This document shows, piece by piece, positions 22,755-32,352 of a stretch of DNA of 64,000 nt (its first letter is position 1; every line of letters begins with the position of its first letter). The stretch is from a virus. The stretch spans positions 1-64,000 of the IMG/VR virus record IMGVR_UViG_3300017527_000515, one strand, 5' to 3'. The position numbers and the translations under genes were made by a program. Below the pieces are notes generated by a model, which saw nothing but the letters and a program-made list of their open reading frames with translations, was not told where the DNA came from and did no database searches.

Positions 22755-24830
22755 TTAAAATTCTAAATATCCTACTCCGTCGTCTGTGTATGCAATTATA
22801 ACATCGTAATCATGTGTTGCCTTTCCATTAATATAAGAGGTTAGATTATTATCCTCTGTAAAGTATCTTGTGGCTCCTATTCTAGCCGTTAGATCAGCGT
22901 CTCCGTCTGGGGCAACTGAATTGATGTAGGCACTTAGCTCTTTCGTAGGCGTTGTTGTAACGTACCATATAGCATAGCGCATGGCCTCATCTGTTGTGGC
23001 GAAATGACGCATGTCATATAAATATTTAACCTTGTGTAGCTTTCTATTAAGTATGCGGCTCCTGGTGGGTGAGTAATATGATGCAACTTTGGTTACAAAG
23101 TGGGTGTATTTGTCCACTTTGGCAACCACATCGCTGCCTGAGCTGTAGAAATAGTCCTTCACAATAGTCTGAAACGATATATCGACCTCCTCATAATCCT
23201 GGAGCACCTGTGTGTATGAAGTATCGAAGACCTTCTCTGAGCCCTTCCAACTTTCAAAGTCGTACGGTAATACATCACGAGCAACTATCGACGCAGTTAG
23301 ATCTACTGGTAGTGTATAACCAGTAATAGACGCTCCTAAACTTAAACCACTACGGAATACACTTATGTCAACATTAAACTTGTCTTCTGTCCTCCAACCC
23401 AAAGGTTCTATGTGGATATTTATATTAAGTTTGTCCGTTACTACTGTATCAGTTGCGTAACCAAAGGTAGCGCTAAGATTATTTTGGGCCCACACATACC
23501 CCTTAGGATAAATCTGGGCGGATAAATCTCTCTGATATACAGGACGTATGTAACTAGACAAATCTTTAAAATTAGAGTAAAAACATGGTATACTTATTGT
23601 CGCAGACAAATCACTGTGCTCCATGGTAACAACCCCTAAGATACCTGTCAAGCGTATTCTCTTTGGGTAAATTTCTGCAGTAAGATTACCGATGTCCTGG
23701 CCCGGATCAATATAGGCGGTAAGGTTTCTAGCCTGTTGGGCCCAGAGCTGTGCTGGTAAATCGGTAACACCTTGAGTTACTAGTATATAGGCACTCAAAT
23801 CCGTCGGCAGAGCTAGAAATCTCTTACCTTCAATAGACGCTGGTAAGTGTGTATATCCACCAGTAATATTAATAGATGCCGGTAAGTTCCATGGATAAGC
23901 GGTTGGATTTATAATACCACCTAAATCAGCTTCTTGCCAACCATGTATGAAAGCTGAGATATTTCTTGGTTGTACAGGAAATAAATACGCAGGCAGCTGA
24001 GCCATTTCTGTTGCTCTAATAAACGCTCCTAAATCTTCGAGTGCAAATGAATGCACAGCCGCTCCTAAATCATACGTCGCCTCACGTACCCATCCTTTAA
24101 TTAATGCACCTAGATTCCTCGGTCTATGACCACCTATAATAGCTCCTAGATTTCTAAATCCTATCATATTTATGTAGGCACTTAGATCAGCTTCTTGCCA
24201 ACCATGTATAAAACCAGGTAAGTCTTCTTGTGGCCACACCTTTAAATACGCCGACAGGTCTTCCGGTGGTATACCAAAGAGCGAGGCTGTTAAATTTTCC
24301 TCGTGTATAGATGTAATATATGCAGGCAGATCTCTAAAAGCAAAACCACGGATGTACGCAGTAATATTCTCCGGGTCATGCATATCTATGTAAGCGCTAA
24401 GATCTCTAGGTAAATGGGCACCTATCTCTGCCGACAAATCATCATCACCATGACGAATAAACGCTGCAATATATGCTGGCAGGTCAACTGCTACCAAACC
24501 ACCAATAGTGGCAGGCAGATTGACTGGATCATGTGCAGCAATTGTAGCACCTAAGTCTCTTATACCGCCGTAATGACACTTACCTTTGATCACTTGTACG
24601 CCGTGTTGGCTGTACCCAACTATGTATGTTTCACAATATTTTAAGAAGGTGAAGGTCTCATGTTGATACGTACGAATACCTTTAATGGCAGCACCAAAAC
24701 TAGCCATCTGTTGCTTGATTTTACCAGTATCAAAATTAGCACTGATGTTGTTGAAATCAGGTGACTGATAACCGCCAGTATTAAAACTAAATGGTATATT
24801 ATTTTTGGGTGGTGGAGTATATTCCGCCAT
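22755..24830 (-). CDS. Virion protein built from a 12-residue repeat
   Basis: This 691-aa protein begins with two YxPPxxN-type turns (EYTPPPKNNIPFSF, GYQSPDFNNISANF), shared with the gene at 26743-27090. From residue 92 a repeat of about 12 residues, [DN]-L-[SPGT]-A-x-[IL]-x6, runs almost unbroken to about residue 320 (for example DLSAYIDMHDPE, NITAYIRGFAFR, DLPAYITSIHEE) and continues irregularly to the C-terminus, some 30 copies in all. The L-x-A-x-I alternation suggests one short beta-strand per repeat and a solenoid or fibre. No known family is recognised. It is the last gene of the structural block and has a GGAG ribosome site; a tail or fibre role is inferred. Confidence 0.75.
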   Translation of the reverse strand: MAEYTPPPKNNIPFSFNTGGYQSPDFNNISANFDTGKIKQQMASFGAAIKGIRTYQHETFTFLKYCETYIVGYSQHGVQVIKGKCHYGGIRDLGATIAAHDPVNLPATIGGLVAVDLPAYIAAFIRHGDDDLSAEIGAHLPRDLSAYIDMHDPENITAYIRGFAFRDLPAYITSIHEENLTASLFGIPPEDLSAYLKVWPQEDLPGFIHGWQEADLSAYINMIGFRNLGAIIGGHRPRNLGALIKGWVREATYDLGAAVHSFALEDLGAFIRATEMAQLPAYLFPVQPRNISAFIHGWQEADLGGIINPTAYPWNLPASINITGGYTHLPASIEGKRFLALPTDLSAYILVTQGVTDLPAQLWAQQARNLTAYIDPGQDIGNLTAEIYPKRIRLTGILGVVTMEHSDLSATISIPCFYSNFKDLSSYIRPVYQRDLSAQIYPKGYVWAQNNLSATFGYATDTVVTDKLNINIHIEPLGWRTEDKFNVDISVFRSGLSLGASITGYTLPVDLTASIVARDVLPYDFESWKGSEKVFDTSYTQVLQDYEEVDISFQTIVKDYFYSSGSDVVAKVDKYTHFVTKVASYYSPTRSRILNRKLHKVKYLYDMRHFATTDEAMRYAIWYVTTTPTKELSAYINSVAPDGDADLTARIGATRYFTEDNNLTSYINGKATHDYDVIIAYTDDGVGYLEF
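23780..24557 (-). repeat. Protein-coding tandem array of 12-aa (36-bp) repeats
   Basis: This stretch encodes the most regular part of the dodecapeptide array, residues 92 to about 350 of the 691-aa protein, with about 20 copies. The protein pattern is well conserved but the DNA is strongly diverged between copies, so it is an old duplication rather than a recent slippage array. Occasional insertions of one to three residues occur (after REATY and TAYPW). Confidence 0.8.
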
Positions 24831-24839
24831 TCATATCTC

Positions 24840-26732
24840 CTATGGTGTTATCCAATCATAAGTTATAGCATTTGTTCCGCTAGCTGTATAAAGTGCTGTT
24901 ATATAATGCTCCTCATCGTACGGTGTGTCTATTGTAAATAGCCCGCCGCTATGGGTAGTGTCAGAGCCTGCCAATTCACCTGTTGATCTTCGATATAGCC
25001 TGACTGGTATACCATCTGTCAATAAAGCATCTACAGTTACAGTACCCGACGCTGTAAAAACAGGTTTGAATTCTGCAGATATAACCATCAGGTTATCAAA
25101 TGTTGTATAATAAGTGGCCTTCATCCAGGATTCTGACCTAATAATATTTGAATATCGAGCCTCAATTAGAGGACCTGTATGGTAAGTAGCAGAACCAGTA
25201 AAGATATTTCCCGTTCCTATTTCAAGATTTTGATTAGAATCTGTTATCCCATTTAACGCGCCCGAGCCGCCATTAGAAACTACACTGATATTTTCTAACC
25301 AATCATTAACTACAACAGTCGGTGATGATCCGTCGCCGATATATGAAAATCCAATATAGTAGTAGTCAGCTGTGTTGAATGCTGTATTACCAGCAACGCC
25401 TGTGTAATCACTGCCGGTCTTTTTAAACCCCAAAAACATATTAGTATCAGATCTTATTTTAAATCCCCAACCTTTGGAATTTCCAGAGTCTGTTTTTGCA
25501 AATATAGCATCAGACGCAGGACTTGTAGTCTTAAACACACATTCGGCGGTAAGGTTAGATGTTAGTTGTAAACTAGAATCATTACCACATTGTACGTATT
25601 CATTTACACCATCAGTATTTATACCTATAAACTTACCTTCATTTATAGAATCTGAATTTTCCATATTTACAGATGTACCATGATTGCCCGTATCAGTGGA
25701 ATCTTTTAGGCTAGATGCTGTATTATCCGGCACACCGGCCAAGTGCCAAACACCAACATAGTTATCATCCCAAACTTCCATCGCTGGGGCAGTGCCTGTG
25801 TCGCCTACCCATAGGTCATTATCTAAATGATTTTTATCATAGTAAAGGTATAACGTGGTATCTGTACCACTGACTATAGTGGGAACTTTTGTCCATAAAT
25901 TAGCCAACTCCTCATGAAAATTAAATTTTTCTATTTCTACATATAATTGATTAGTTCCTGTGTAATCAGTAACAGCTATTCTTTTATCATACCCAGCAAT
26001 TAATATATCAGTAAGTACCACATCATCAAAACCAGAGCTATTAGAGTTGCGCGTCAAGAATGACACGTGACCTTGCGTTGGGAAAGCTACAACATGTTCC
26101 CCTATATAATCCCATAGTTCAGGCTCAACCTCCCCTTGATACCAATGTTTAAAATATAAAACATTACCTGTTTTGCGAGCCCGGACATAAAACCAACCGG
26201 CACTAGCATTATAGTTGTATTTACTACTGCTTACTGGCTGGGTATTTACTCCTGATATACGGAAACCGAAACGGAATCTATTTATAGAACTATATCTTTG
26301 GAGATGCACATAAAAATAATCGTTAGTTGCTGGTGTGTCAGAATTCCAATAAAGCAAACAATCAGAATTACCACTGTTACTACTGCCTTGATATAGTCTA
26401 AAAGTCATTTCCCAATCAGTAACGCTATAAGTACCACTAGTAGATACTACCCCGTCATTATATATCCTCATATAACCAGCAGGATCTACATTTAAAGTGC
26501 CAGATTCAGCATACCAACCTTCGCCGTTACTTCCTGTAAAATCATCTTCGAATATTACACCACTACCCGTAGTGTAAATAAGTTCATCAAAAACTATACC
26601 AGCATTGAAATTATTACGGCCGGAGCCAGACGTCAATGTCAAACTCACAGGAAAATCAGTTAGATCTTCGTCTACTCTCTCATGATCTATTGTGTATTTT
26701 AACCTATTATCCCAACCAGCTAACCAGGCCAT
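24840..26732 (-). CDS. DUF2341 plus LamG-like virion protein
   Basis: This 630-aa protein has an N-terminal DUF2341-like domain: RLKYTIDHERVDEDLTDFPV at residues 11-30, then KRIAVTDYTGTNQLYVEIEK and TTLYLYYDKNHLDN. A concanavalin/LamG sandwich follows (about 320-545) with VGVWHLAGVPDNTASSLKDS, the sequence ADFDG-like FIGINTDGVNEYVQCGNDSS and a final NLEIGTGN block. Residues from about 556 form a carboxypeptidase-regulatory-like module (IPVRLYRRSTGELAGSDTTH) shared with two other genes. LamG and DUF2341 modules bind glycans or proteins. It is likely a tail or surface adhesin. AAGGAG precedes ATG 26732. Confidence 0.82.
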   Translation of the reverse strand: MAWLAGWDNRLKYTIDHERVDEDLTDFPVSLTLTSGSGRNNFNAGIVFDELIYTTGSGVIFEDDFTGSNGEGWYAESGTLNVDPAGYMRIYNDGVVSTSGTYSVTDWEMTFRLYQGSSNSGNSDCLLYWNSDTPATNDYFYVHLQRYSSINRFRFGFRISGVNTQPVSSSKYNYNASAGWFYVRARKTGNVLYFKHWYQGEVEPELWDYIGEHVVAFPTQGHVSFLTRNSNSSGFDDVVLTDILIAGYDKRIAVTDYTGTNQLYVEIEKFNFHEELANLWTKVPTIVSGTDTTLYLYYDKNHLDNDLWVGDTGTAPAMEVWDDNYVGVWHLAGVPDNTASSLKDSTDTGNHGTSVNMENSDSINEGKFIGINTDGVNEYVQCGNDSSLQLTSNLTAECVFKTTSPASDAIFAKTDSGNSKGWGFKIRSDTNMFLGFKKTGSDYTGVAGNTAFNTADYYYIGFSYIGDGSSPTVVVNDWLENISVVSNGGSGALNGITDSNQNLEIGTGNIFTGSATYHTGPLIEARYSNIIRSESWMKATYYTTFDNLMVISAEFKPVFTASGTVTVDALLTDGIPVRLYRRSTGELAGSDTTHSGGLFTIDTPYDEEHYITALYTASGTNAITYDWITP

Positions 26733-26742
26733 ATTATTCTCC

Positions 26743-27090
26743 TTATGGTGTGTCTACATTCAAATCTCTTGTGTCGTTATTAGTCAGAGTCTCCTCTGCG
26801 CGGCCGCCATAATTCTGAGTATAGTGGTCGTATAATCTTTTATCATCTAAATTTAAAACGCTCAGTGCTGTGCCAGGTCCCCAAGACATGGTATATACCT
26901 TACCGTTTGTTAGGCTGGCGTCGGGGTCAGCCCAGATACCTGTAAATATATTAGAGAAACCTGCCAGTACATAATATACAGATAGAGCGAAGTCCATGTC
27001 AGCTTGGTTACCTTCAGGCGGACTGTACCCGGCTATATCAAAATTAATATTTGCGTTGTTTGCCTCTGGTGGGCTATATGCTTCCGCCAT
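26743..27090 (-). CDS. Small structural protein with YxPPxxN turns
   Basis: This 115-aa protein starts at ATG 27090, nine bases after GGGGAG; the open frame continues upstream only within the overlapping larger gene. It begins with two copies of a turn motif (AYSPPEANNANINFDIAGYS and PPEGNQADMDF) also found at the start of the 691-aa protein. It then has FTGIWADPDASLTNGKVY plus a beta-propeller-like strand, a module that recurs at the C-terminus of the 1176-aa protein. It probably joins a fibre assembly as a small connector. Function otherwise unknown. Confidence 0.55.
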   Translation of the reverse strand: MAEAYSPPEANNANINFDIAGYSPPEGNQADMDFALSVYYVLAGFSNIFTGIWADPDASLTNGKVYTMSWGPGTALSVLNLDDKRLYDHYTQNYGGRAEETLTNNDTRDLNVDTP

Positions 27091-30000
27091 CGTATCCATC
27101 TCCCCATACAGTGTCTTGTGTAATTGGATATGGGTCCATTTTACCAAGCACTAAGTGATTGTAGTCCACTGGTAGATCATCGTCCTGACATACTATATAA
27201 TGAGTACCACTATAAGAAGTTTCTAATCTATAATAGCCAGTACCACTGGCTGACACCGTGTAGTCCACGCGCTCATTAGTGTCTGCTCTAAAACATGCTA
27301 CTGGTCTAGATATAGGCACGTCTCTCTCAGTAATAGTACCTTCGAAATAATGAGTCTTATACTCAGGCCACTCTATCCATTGAAACCAATTCCAACTAGA
27401 ATTACCGCCATTATAGTTTGTTATGGTGGCTGTATTACTATCAGTTAGTACTACCTTATGACAGCTGGCATTGCTATCATTAGCGCCTGTACCATCGGCG
27501 CTGCCTTGGCTACTTACCATCGACATGCAAGCTACAGATCTGTCCATATTCCAATAATGACCTATAGACCCTTTAGTTTCTGATGTTACACCGCTGGATA
27601 AATCAGTCCAATAACCGCCATTTCTTATACCGTAAGCGGGGTTAAACTGTATAACTTCACAAGCGCGGCGATATAAAGCATCAGCACTGCTAGATTTGTT
27701 CCATTGTATTCCGTGGTCTTGTCTTGGGTATAATCTATAGTTTGCTCTGTCTGTATAATAGTTGTCTGTAGTAGGAGTATAGGAGCCAATTAGAAATCTA
27801 ACATGTTGTCCCCAACCACCACTAAAGTTAGCGTAGTCATAAAAATTAGTGTTACTGCCCGCGCTAGTATCATTAACGACGTGAGATACATACCATTGGT
27901 CTTGTAAACATTCTACTATATAAATACTTACCATGACAGCGTTAGCGCTGTTTTCTCTTTGGAAATGTAAAGTAGAAGAATCGGTAAACTTACCCCTAAC
28001 CTTATTTCTACTCTGGTAAGCCCCCCAGTCATCAGAAACCATGTGGAATTGCATAAATGTTTTAGTTAGGTCTACCGCCTCAGGTATATTTACTGCGGCA
28101 CTGGTACCAGTAAACACATATTCAATTCTCTGAATTTTTACTTGTCGCGGGTCAAACTCTACTATGTATACAGACTCGTCTGTGGTACCGCCACTACCTG
28201 CGGCCTCAGCACTACCTATCACAGCACTATTCACAGTGTCCATGTGCCACTTTCTCTGTAAATAAACCTGGTAGCCATTACTGGCGCCTGCTCGCCAACT
28301 AGCGAACGGCACACAATTATCAGCGTTCATACCATTGGGTAGATAGTTATATCTGACTGAACCTGTGGTGCCTTCAATATGATGTATATTTCTGACTAGA
28401 GAATTAGTAGGGTTACTAGTATTTACCAATGAATTAAATTTCTCATCAGCGTCTGGATGAGCATAACCAATCCAATCTATTAATCCGCCATATGAAGGAT
28501 TTAAGTTCGTTCCGGCAGGCGTATCTCTAGAACATTCCACCTGGGTATTACTAGTTACTAATCTATAGACATGAAAAGCACCGCGGAAATCATTAGAACC
28601 GGTGCCATCGGTGCGACCAACATTATTTAAACTTGCATTAAAAACAGTCCAGGCATCTTCATTTCCTAAGTGTCTAGTAGGTATAGTTCCAGTTTCTTGC
28701 GACTCTCCGGTGTCAAGAGTAGGAGCGTATAGATATAAATGCCGTCTGTTATCTAGAAACGTAATAACTTGAACATGTGAATACATTGTGTCAGCATTAG
28801 TAATACGATTGGTGAATACTCTATGACCACTAGGAGTATGACCAACCCTGGCAGTTGCTCTATCTGTGTAATAGTTATCTGTCGAAACAGCATATGATCC
28901 TAGTTCAAATCTAGAATAATAAGACCCCCATGAAGGCGTGTACACATTTCTATAAGTAGTTACATTCCCTGTATTATGATATACGTCTATCCAATTCCCA
29001 GTTAGATCCTCTACTACCCAGTAAACACCGTGAACTGAATTTCCAGCATCATTTCTATAGAATTCCACCTGGTCGCCGCTTGACACAAATCTAGATCTAA
29101 TAGAACTTCTACTGAACCAAGTCCCTTCATTTTGTTCCCAGTTATTTAGTATGAATGCTTTAGAAGTATCAACCCCACTAGCCAACGTCATAGTTTCTGT
29201 TGTGCTGCCCCAATTTGTAAACTCCCCGTATTCCACTTTAACCTGGTCTGGATAGAATTCCACCACACTTATGTCCACATAAGCATCCCCTGTAGCATCT
29301 GTTCTATGGGTTATTGCAACTCCTGGCTCTCTCAGCCAGGTTACACATTTATGTTCTCGTATCTGACTACAGCCCTCACCACGAGATGCTGCGAATACCG
29401 CACAGTTAGATATGTCCTGCCCTTTAGTTAGATCGTAGTAGTCCCAATAAGTATAATTATATATTCTAAAAGTCTCTACTGATTTAACTGGTGTTATGTC
29501 TGGGTCAAGTGGGGAGGGATTGGTTCCTGTGTTAATCACTATACCGCCCCAATCTATTACAGTTGCACCTTCGTAACTAGTATTACCACCGCCGTCTGAA
29601 TTTCTTTGCCTCTGTGCTTGGGTGGTGCTGTTGAACTTGTGTGACACCCACAAAGAATCTATCTGAGTAGTAGCGGTGGTCGTACCTCGTGCCACATGGC
29701 CGTTTGTGACTATCATGGCCTTGTTTAAATTGACTGGTCGATTAAAATTCCAAACACCTGTAGTGACTCCAGAGGCACCTAAGCTTAACTCCCTTTGATC
29801 TGATATATATACCTTACTATCGTCATTAAAGGTTATAAGTTGCCATGATGGGTATATAGTTCCGGTGGAATTGATTCTATCACATCGCCAAAAAGTTTTA
29901 AAGTAGGACCAAACTCTTACTGTACTACGGTCACAATAATAACCGTCGTCAGTAGGGGCCCAGGAAAATATAACCCAGGTCTTGGTGGGGTCATTTCGGT

Positions 30001-30610
30001 CCGAAGTAGCACCTGCTGGCCTCTTATCTTGTGCAGTGCCAGTAAAAGAAGAAGAATTATGTGTAACATTAAAATGTTCGTTAGTGGCACTTATGTCCTC
30101 AAACAAAAAATAGTGGCCAGAGACTGTCCCTGACCCCTCATTACGGTACATATCTACATATGTTCCGCCAGAATCCACCCTTCCTCTGACCATACACGTA
30201 TCCCAACGTCTATTGCCTGAAGAAGATCTCCAGTAATGTTTCATAGCAGTTTTATTCTGTGTAAATGATGAGGGGGTAGTGTAATTAGTAGTAGTTCCAC
30301 CTGGCAGAGATGAGAACGAACCTTGTTGCACCTTAATTTCAGCGGGCTCGAATTCAACTACGAAACATTTAATGTATATATTAGTAGATCTAGTGGTAGC
30401 TCTCTGAAAATTTATTACGCCGGACGCTACAGTCCCGCCGAAATATATATCAGTCAGATGACTATCTTGATAATCCTGCCCGCCATGTAAAGTCATGAAG
30501 GGCACACAATTCTGATAGTTCTGTCCCTTGGTTAGATCTATGGTCGACAACGTAGAGCCGGTGCCCTGTGTTATCTCTATGAATTCAACTGATTTTACCA
30601 TATCTGCCAT
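27074..30610 (-). CDS. Triplicated 350-aa repeat virion protein
   Basis: This 1178-aa protein consists of three units of about 365 residues (near 1-370, 371-733, 733-1085) and a C-terminal module. Each unit opens with a V-[KR]-[SN]-[VI] block (MVKSVEFIEI, PVKSVETFRI, LVRNIHHIEG), then NC[VA]xFxxxRxG, then VEF[ED]PxxVKV and a beta-rich region ending in a xTDNYYTDRA block. The end (VACFRADTNERVDYTVS, SYSGTHYIVC) is the carboxypeptidase-regulatory-like module seen also at 24840-26732 and 31483-32349. The units are not recognised as a known domain. A long tail fibre or baseplate-associated shaft is likely. Confidence 0.78.
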   Translation of the reverse strand: MADMVKSVEFIEITQGTGSTLSTIDLTKGQNYQNCVPFMTLHGGQDYQDSHLTDIYFGGTVASGVINFQRATTRSTNIYIKCFVVEFEPAEIKVQQGSFSSLPGGTTTNYTTPSSFTQNKTAMKHYWRSSSGNRRWDTCMVRGRVDSGGTYVDMYRNEGSGTVSGHYFLFEDISATNEHFNVTHNSSSFTGTAQDKRPAGATSDRNDPTKTWVIFSWAPTDDGYYCDRSTVRVWSYFKTFWRCDRINSTGTIYPSWQLITFNDDSKVYISDQRELSLGASGVTTGVWNFNRPVNLNKAMIVTNGHVARGTTTATTQIDSLWVSHKFNSTTQAQRQRNSDGGGNTSYEGATVIDWGGIVINTGTNPSPLDPDITPVKSVETFRIYNYTYWDYYDLTKGQDISNCAVFAASRGEGCSQIREHKCVTWLREPGVAITHRTDATGDAYVDISVVEFYPDQVKVEYGEFTNWGSTTETMTLASGVDTSKAFILNNWEQNEGTWFSRSSIRSRFVSSGDQVEFYRNDAGNSVHGVYWVVEDLTGNWIDVYHNTGNVTTYRNVYTPSWGSYYSRFELGSYAVSTDNYYTDRATARVGHTPSGHRVFTNRITNADTMYSHVQVITFLDNRRHLYLYAPTLDTGESQETGTIPTRHLGNEDAWTVFNASLNNVGRTDGTGSNDFRGAFHVYRLVTSNTQVECSRDTPAGTNLNPSYGGLIDWIGYAHPDADEKFNSLVNTSNPTNSLVRNIHHIEGTTGSVRYNYLPNGMNADNCVPFASWRAGASNGYQVYLQRKWHMDTVNSAVIGSAEAAGSGGTTDESVYIVEFDPRQVKIQRIEYVFTGTSAAVNIPEAVDLTKTFMQFHMVSDDWGAYQSRNKVRGKFTDSSTLHFQRENSANAVMVSIYIVECLQDQWYVSHVVNDTSAGSNTNFYDYANFSGGWGQHVRFLIGSYTPTTDNYYTDRANYRLYPRQDHGIQWNKSSSADALYRRACEVIQFNPAYGIRNGGYWTDLSSGVTSETKGSIGHYWNMDRSVACMSMVSSQGSADGTGANDSNASCHKVVLTDSNTATITNYNGGNSSWNWFQWIEWPEYKTHYFEGTITERDVPISRPVACFRADTNERVDYTVSASGTGYYRLETSYSGTHYIVCQDDDLPVDYNHLVLGKMDPYPITQDTVWGDGYDGGSI

Positions 30611-30622
30611 TGTAAATACCCC

Positions 30623-31483
30623 TTATTGTGCTGTATAGTAAGTGGTACCTTCGTCAATTTCTTCATCTATTACGAAGATTCCGCTGGTAGTAGCCACAAA
30701 TATGGTGTTGTTCACACCACTATCTGAAGTTCCTTCCGTTACAAATATATCCAGTATATCTACGCCTGCGTTGATGAGGAACGTACCAGTCTCATAAAAC
30801 TTGTCTGGTTGGTCCCAATCCTGATTATTTGCATTCTTTATATTAACACGCCACTTATTCCCATCCCATGTAGTATAGTATATCTTACCACTGGGGGTTA
30901 CAAATACCTTACGAGCTAACTTAGTATGCCCTTCTGCCCTTTGATAATATAAATCTGGCCCTCTATAGTTTACTCCAGAAGCCGTGCTCATAACTAGATG
31001 ACCGTTATTACCGTGTATATATCTAACTTGGTTAGATAATATGTCCGGTGTAGATAAATAATCACTGAGACATATTATCAGCTCATATGGGTTATCTGTA
31101 TCGCCGTCTATGCAAGTCTTGGGGAAGTATTTTACCCCGCTGGCCGGTGTTGCTAGATAAACATAAGTATCATCTGCCCATACTGAATTAAAGCCATGTT
31201 TATATGTTATATGCGCATAAGCTTTCTCTGATTCTAACTCTATTATATTTAATCCATCTGTAGTAGCTGCATATACATAGGTGTCATCTGTCCATATCTG
31301 CTTTAAATAAGTAAAAGGATCTGGACATTTGCCCCACTGTAACTCCGGTGGCCGTTCCCATTGCTCATCTTCATCCAACCATTGGGTAAAACAAGTCCCC
31401 TCTGTTGCACTTGAGAAATTAAACAAGTACGGAGATTGAGGATTCCAGCCTGGATCAGTGAAGTTAAATATATTTTGTGCCAT
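30623..31483 (-). CDS. Beta-propeller-like virion protein
   Basis: This 286-aa protein carries at least three copies of a blade-like strand set: IWTDDTYVYAATTDGLNIIE, SVWADDTYVYLATPASGVKY, and NNTIFVATTSGIFVIDEE. The I/V-W-x-D-D-x-Y-V-Y-x-A-T signature resembles beta-propeller sensor repeats. An N-terminal FNFTDPGWNPQSPYLFNF is unrelated. The whole is too short for a full 6- to 8-blade propeller, so it may assemble with partner proteins that have the same IWADP motif. Start 31483 overlaps the upstream stop (TAATG). Likely part of the fibre or baseplate. Confidence 0.6.
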   Translation of the reverse strand: MAQNIFNFTDPGWNPQSPYLFNFSSATEGTCFTQWLDEDEQWERPPELQWGKCPDPFTYLKQIWTDDTYVYAATTDGLNIIELESEKAYAHITYKHGFNSVWADDTYVYLATPASGVKYFPKTCIDGDTDNPYELIICLSDYLSTPDILSNQVRYIHGNNGHLVMSTASGVNYRGPDLYYQRAEGHTKLARKVFVTPSGKIYYTTWDGNKWRVNIKNANNQDWDQPDKFYETGTFLINAGVDILDIFVTEGTSDSGVNNTIFVATTSGIFVIDEEIDEGTTYYTAQ

Positions 31484-32349
31484 TACGCCCCCGAAAAAGT
31501 AGTTGGGTAAACATTACCTATAATTAAATCATTATATGCATCGCCAGCTGCATCATCTAATGCTACTATGTAATGCGATCCGCTGTAAGAAGTCTCAATG
31601 TAATAACCACCGTCACCGCTTGAGGTTGTTTCTCCAAGTACGCCACCGTTATCTCTTCTGTGTAGCCTTACTGACCTCTCTACCGGCAACCCCTCTTGAA
31701 AAATATAACCGTCAAAATACCCTAATACAAGCCTTTTGTAGTATTCCCCGTATTCAGGACCATAACCAGAGGTGGTAGTGGTGACGTTATCGTTTATGGC
31801 AGCAGAGCCCACACAACTATAACAGTTGTAAGCATTATTAAAATGTGTTTTTAATATCTGGCCGCCTGTTGTCACATTCGGCCAATTAGCGTTTATTATA
31901 TGTGCATAGCCCCTCTGAAAATAGCAATTTTTTATTTCCAAGGTATCAAAAAGCTGGTCCGATGGCTCAAACGGATATTGATCATTACCTGCTACTATGT
32001 AACATTTATTAATATAAAGAGACAGGTCATCATTAGAACTAGTTACATCCACTACTCTGGTCCATGAGCTATTAGGTTTAGTTATTTTAAATCCTTCTAT
32101 ATAAATAGACTGTTCACTGACAGGTGCGTAAGTTATATACACTGAAGAAGACCCACCTGACGGACTACGTATCTCAACGGTACCTGTATAATTATCAGTA
32201 CTCGCCCTAAGACTCACAGCCTTATCTATAGTTACACTTTCAACATATTGAGCAGGATCTACAATTATTAAATCACCATCTGAAGCTGCGTCAATAGCTA
32301 ACTGTATACCTAAATAGTCTTTGCCTACACCTACATATATAAAAGCCAT
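31483..32349 (-). CDS. Right-handed beta-helix (pectin-lyase-like) virion protein
   Basis: Residues 1 to about 205 have the parallel beta-helix pattern, with YLGIQLAIDAASDGDLIIVD and AQYVESVTIDKAVSLRAS, typical of pectate-lyase-like proteins and phage tailspikes. No obvious catalytic triad is visible, so it may be a binding rather than a cutting protein. Residues from about 212 (FQEGLPVERSVRLHRRDNGG to SYSGSHYIVALDD) are the carboxypeptidase-regulatory-like end module shared with two neighbours. AGGAG precedes ATG 32349. A receptor-binding tailspike is a reasonable inference. Confidence 0.72.
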   Translation of the reverse strand: MAFIYVGVGKDYLGIQLAIDAASDGDLIIVDPAQYVESVTIDKAVSLRASTDNYTGTVEIRSPSGGSSSVYITYAPVSEQSIYIEGFKITKPNSSWTRVVDVTSSNDDLSLYINKCYIVAGNDQYPFEPSDQLFDTLEIKNCYFQRGYAHIINANWPNVTTGGQILKTHFNNAYNCYSCVGSAAINDNVTTTTSGYGPEYGEYYKRLVLGYFDGYIFQEGLPVERSVRLHRRDNGGVLGETTSSGDGGYYIETSYSGSHYIVALDDAAGDAYNDLIIGNVYPTTFSGA

Positions 32350-32352
32350 AAT

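Noticed and set aside
23780-24557. CRISPR array or recent minisatellite for the 36-bp periodicity
   Set aside because: The repetition is in the protein pattern only; DNA units are diverged, translated continuously and have no identical repeats with unique spacers.
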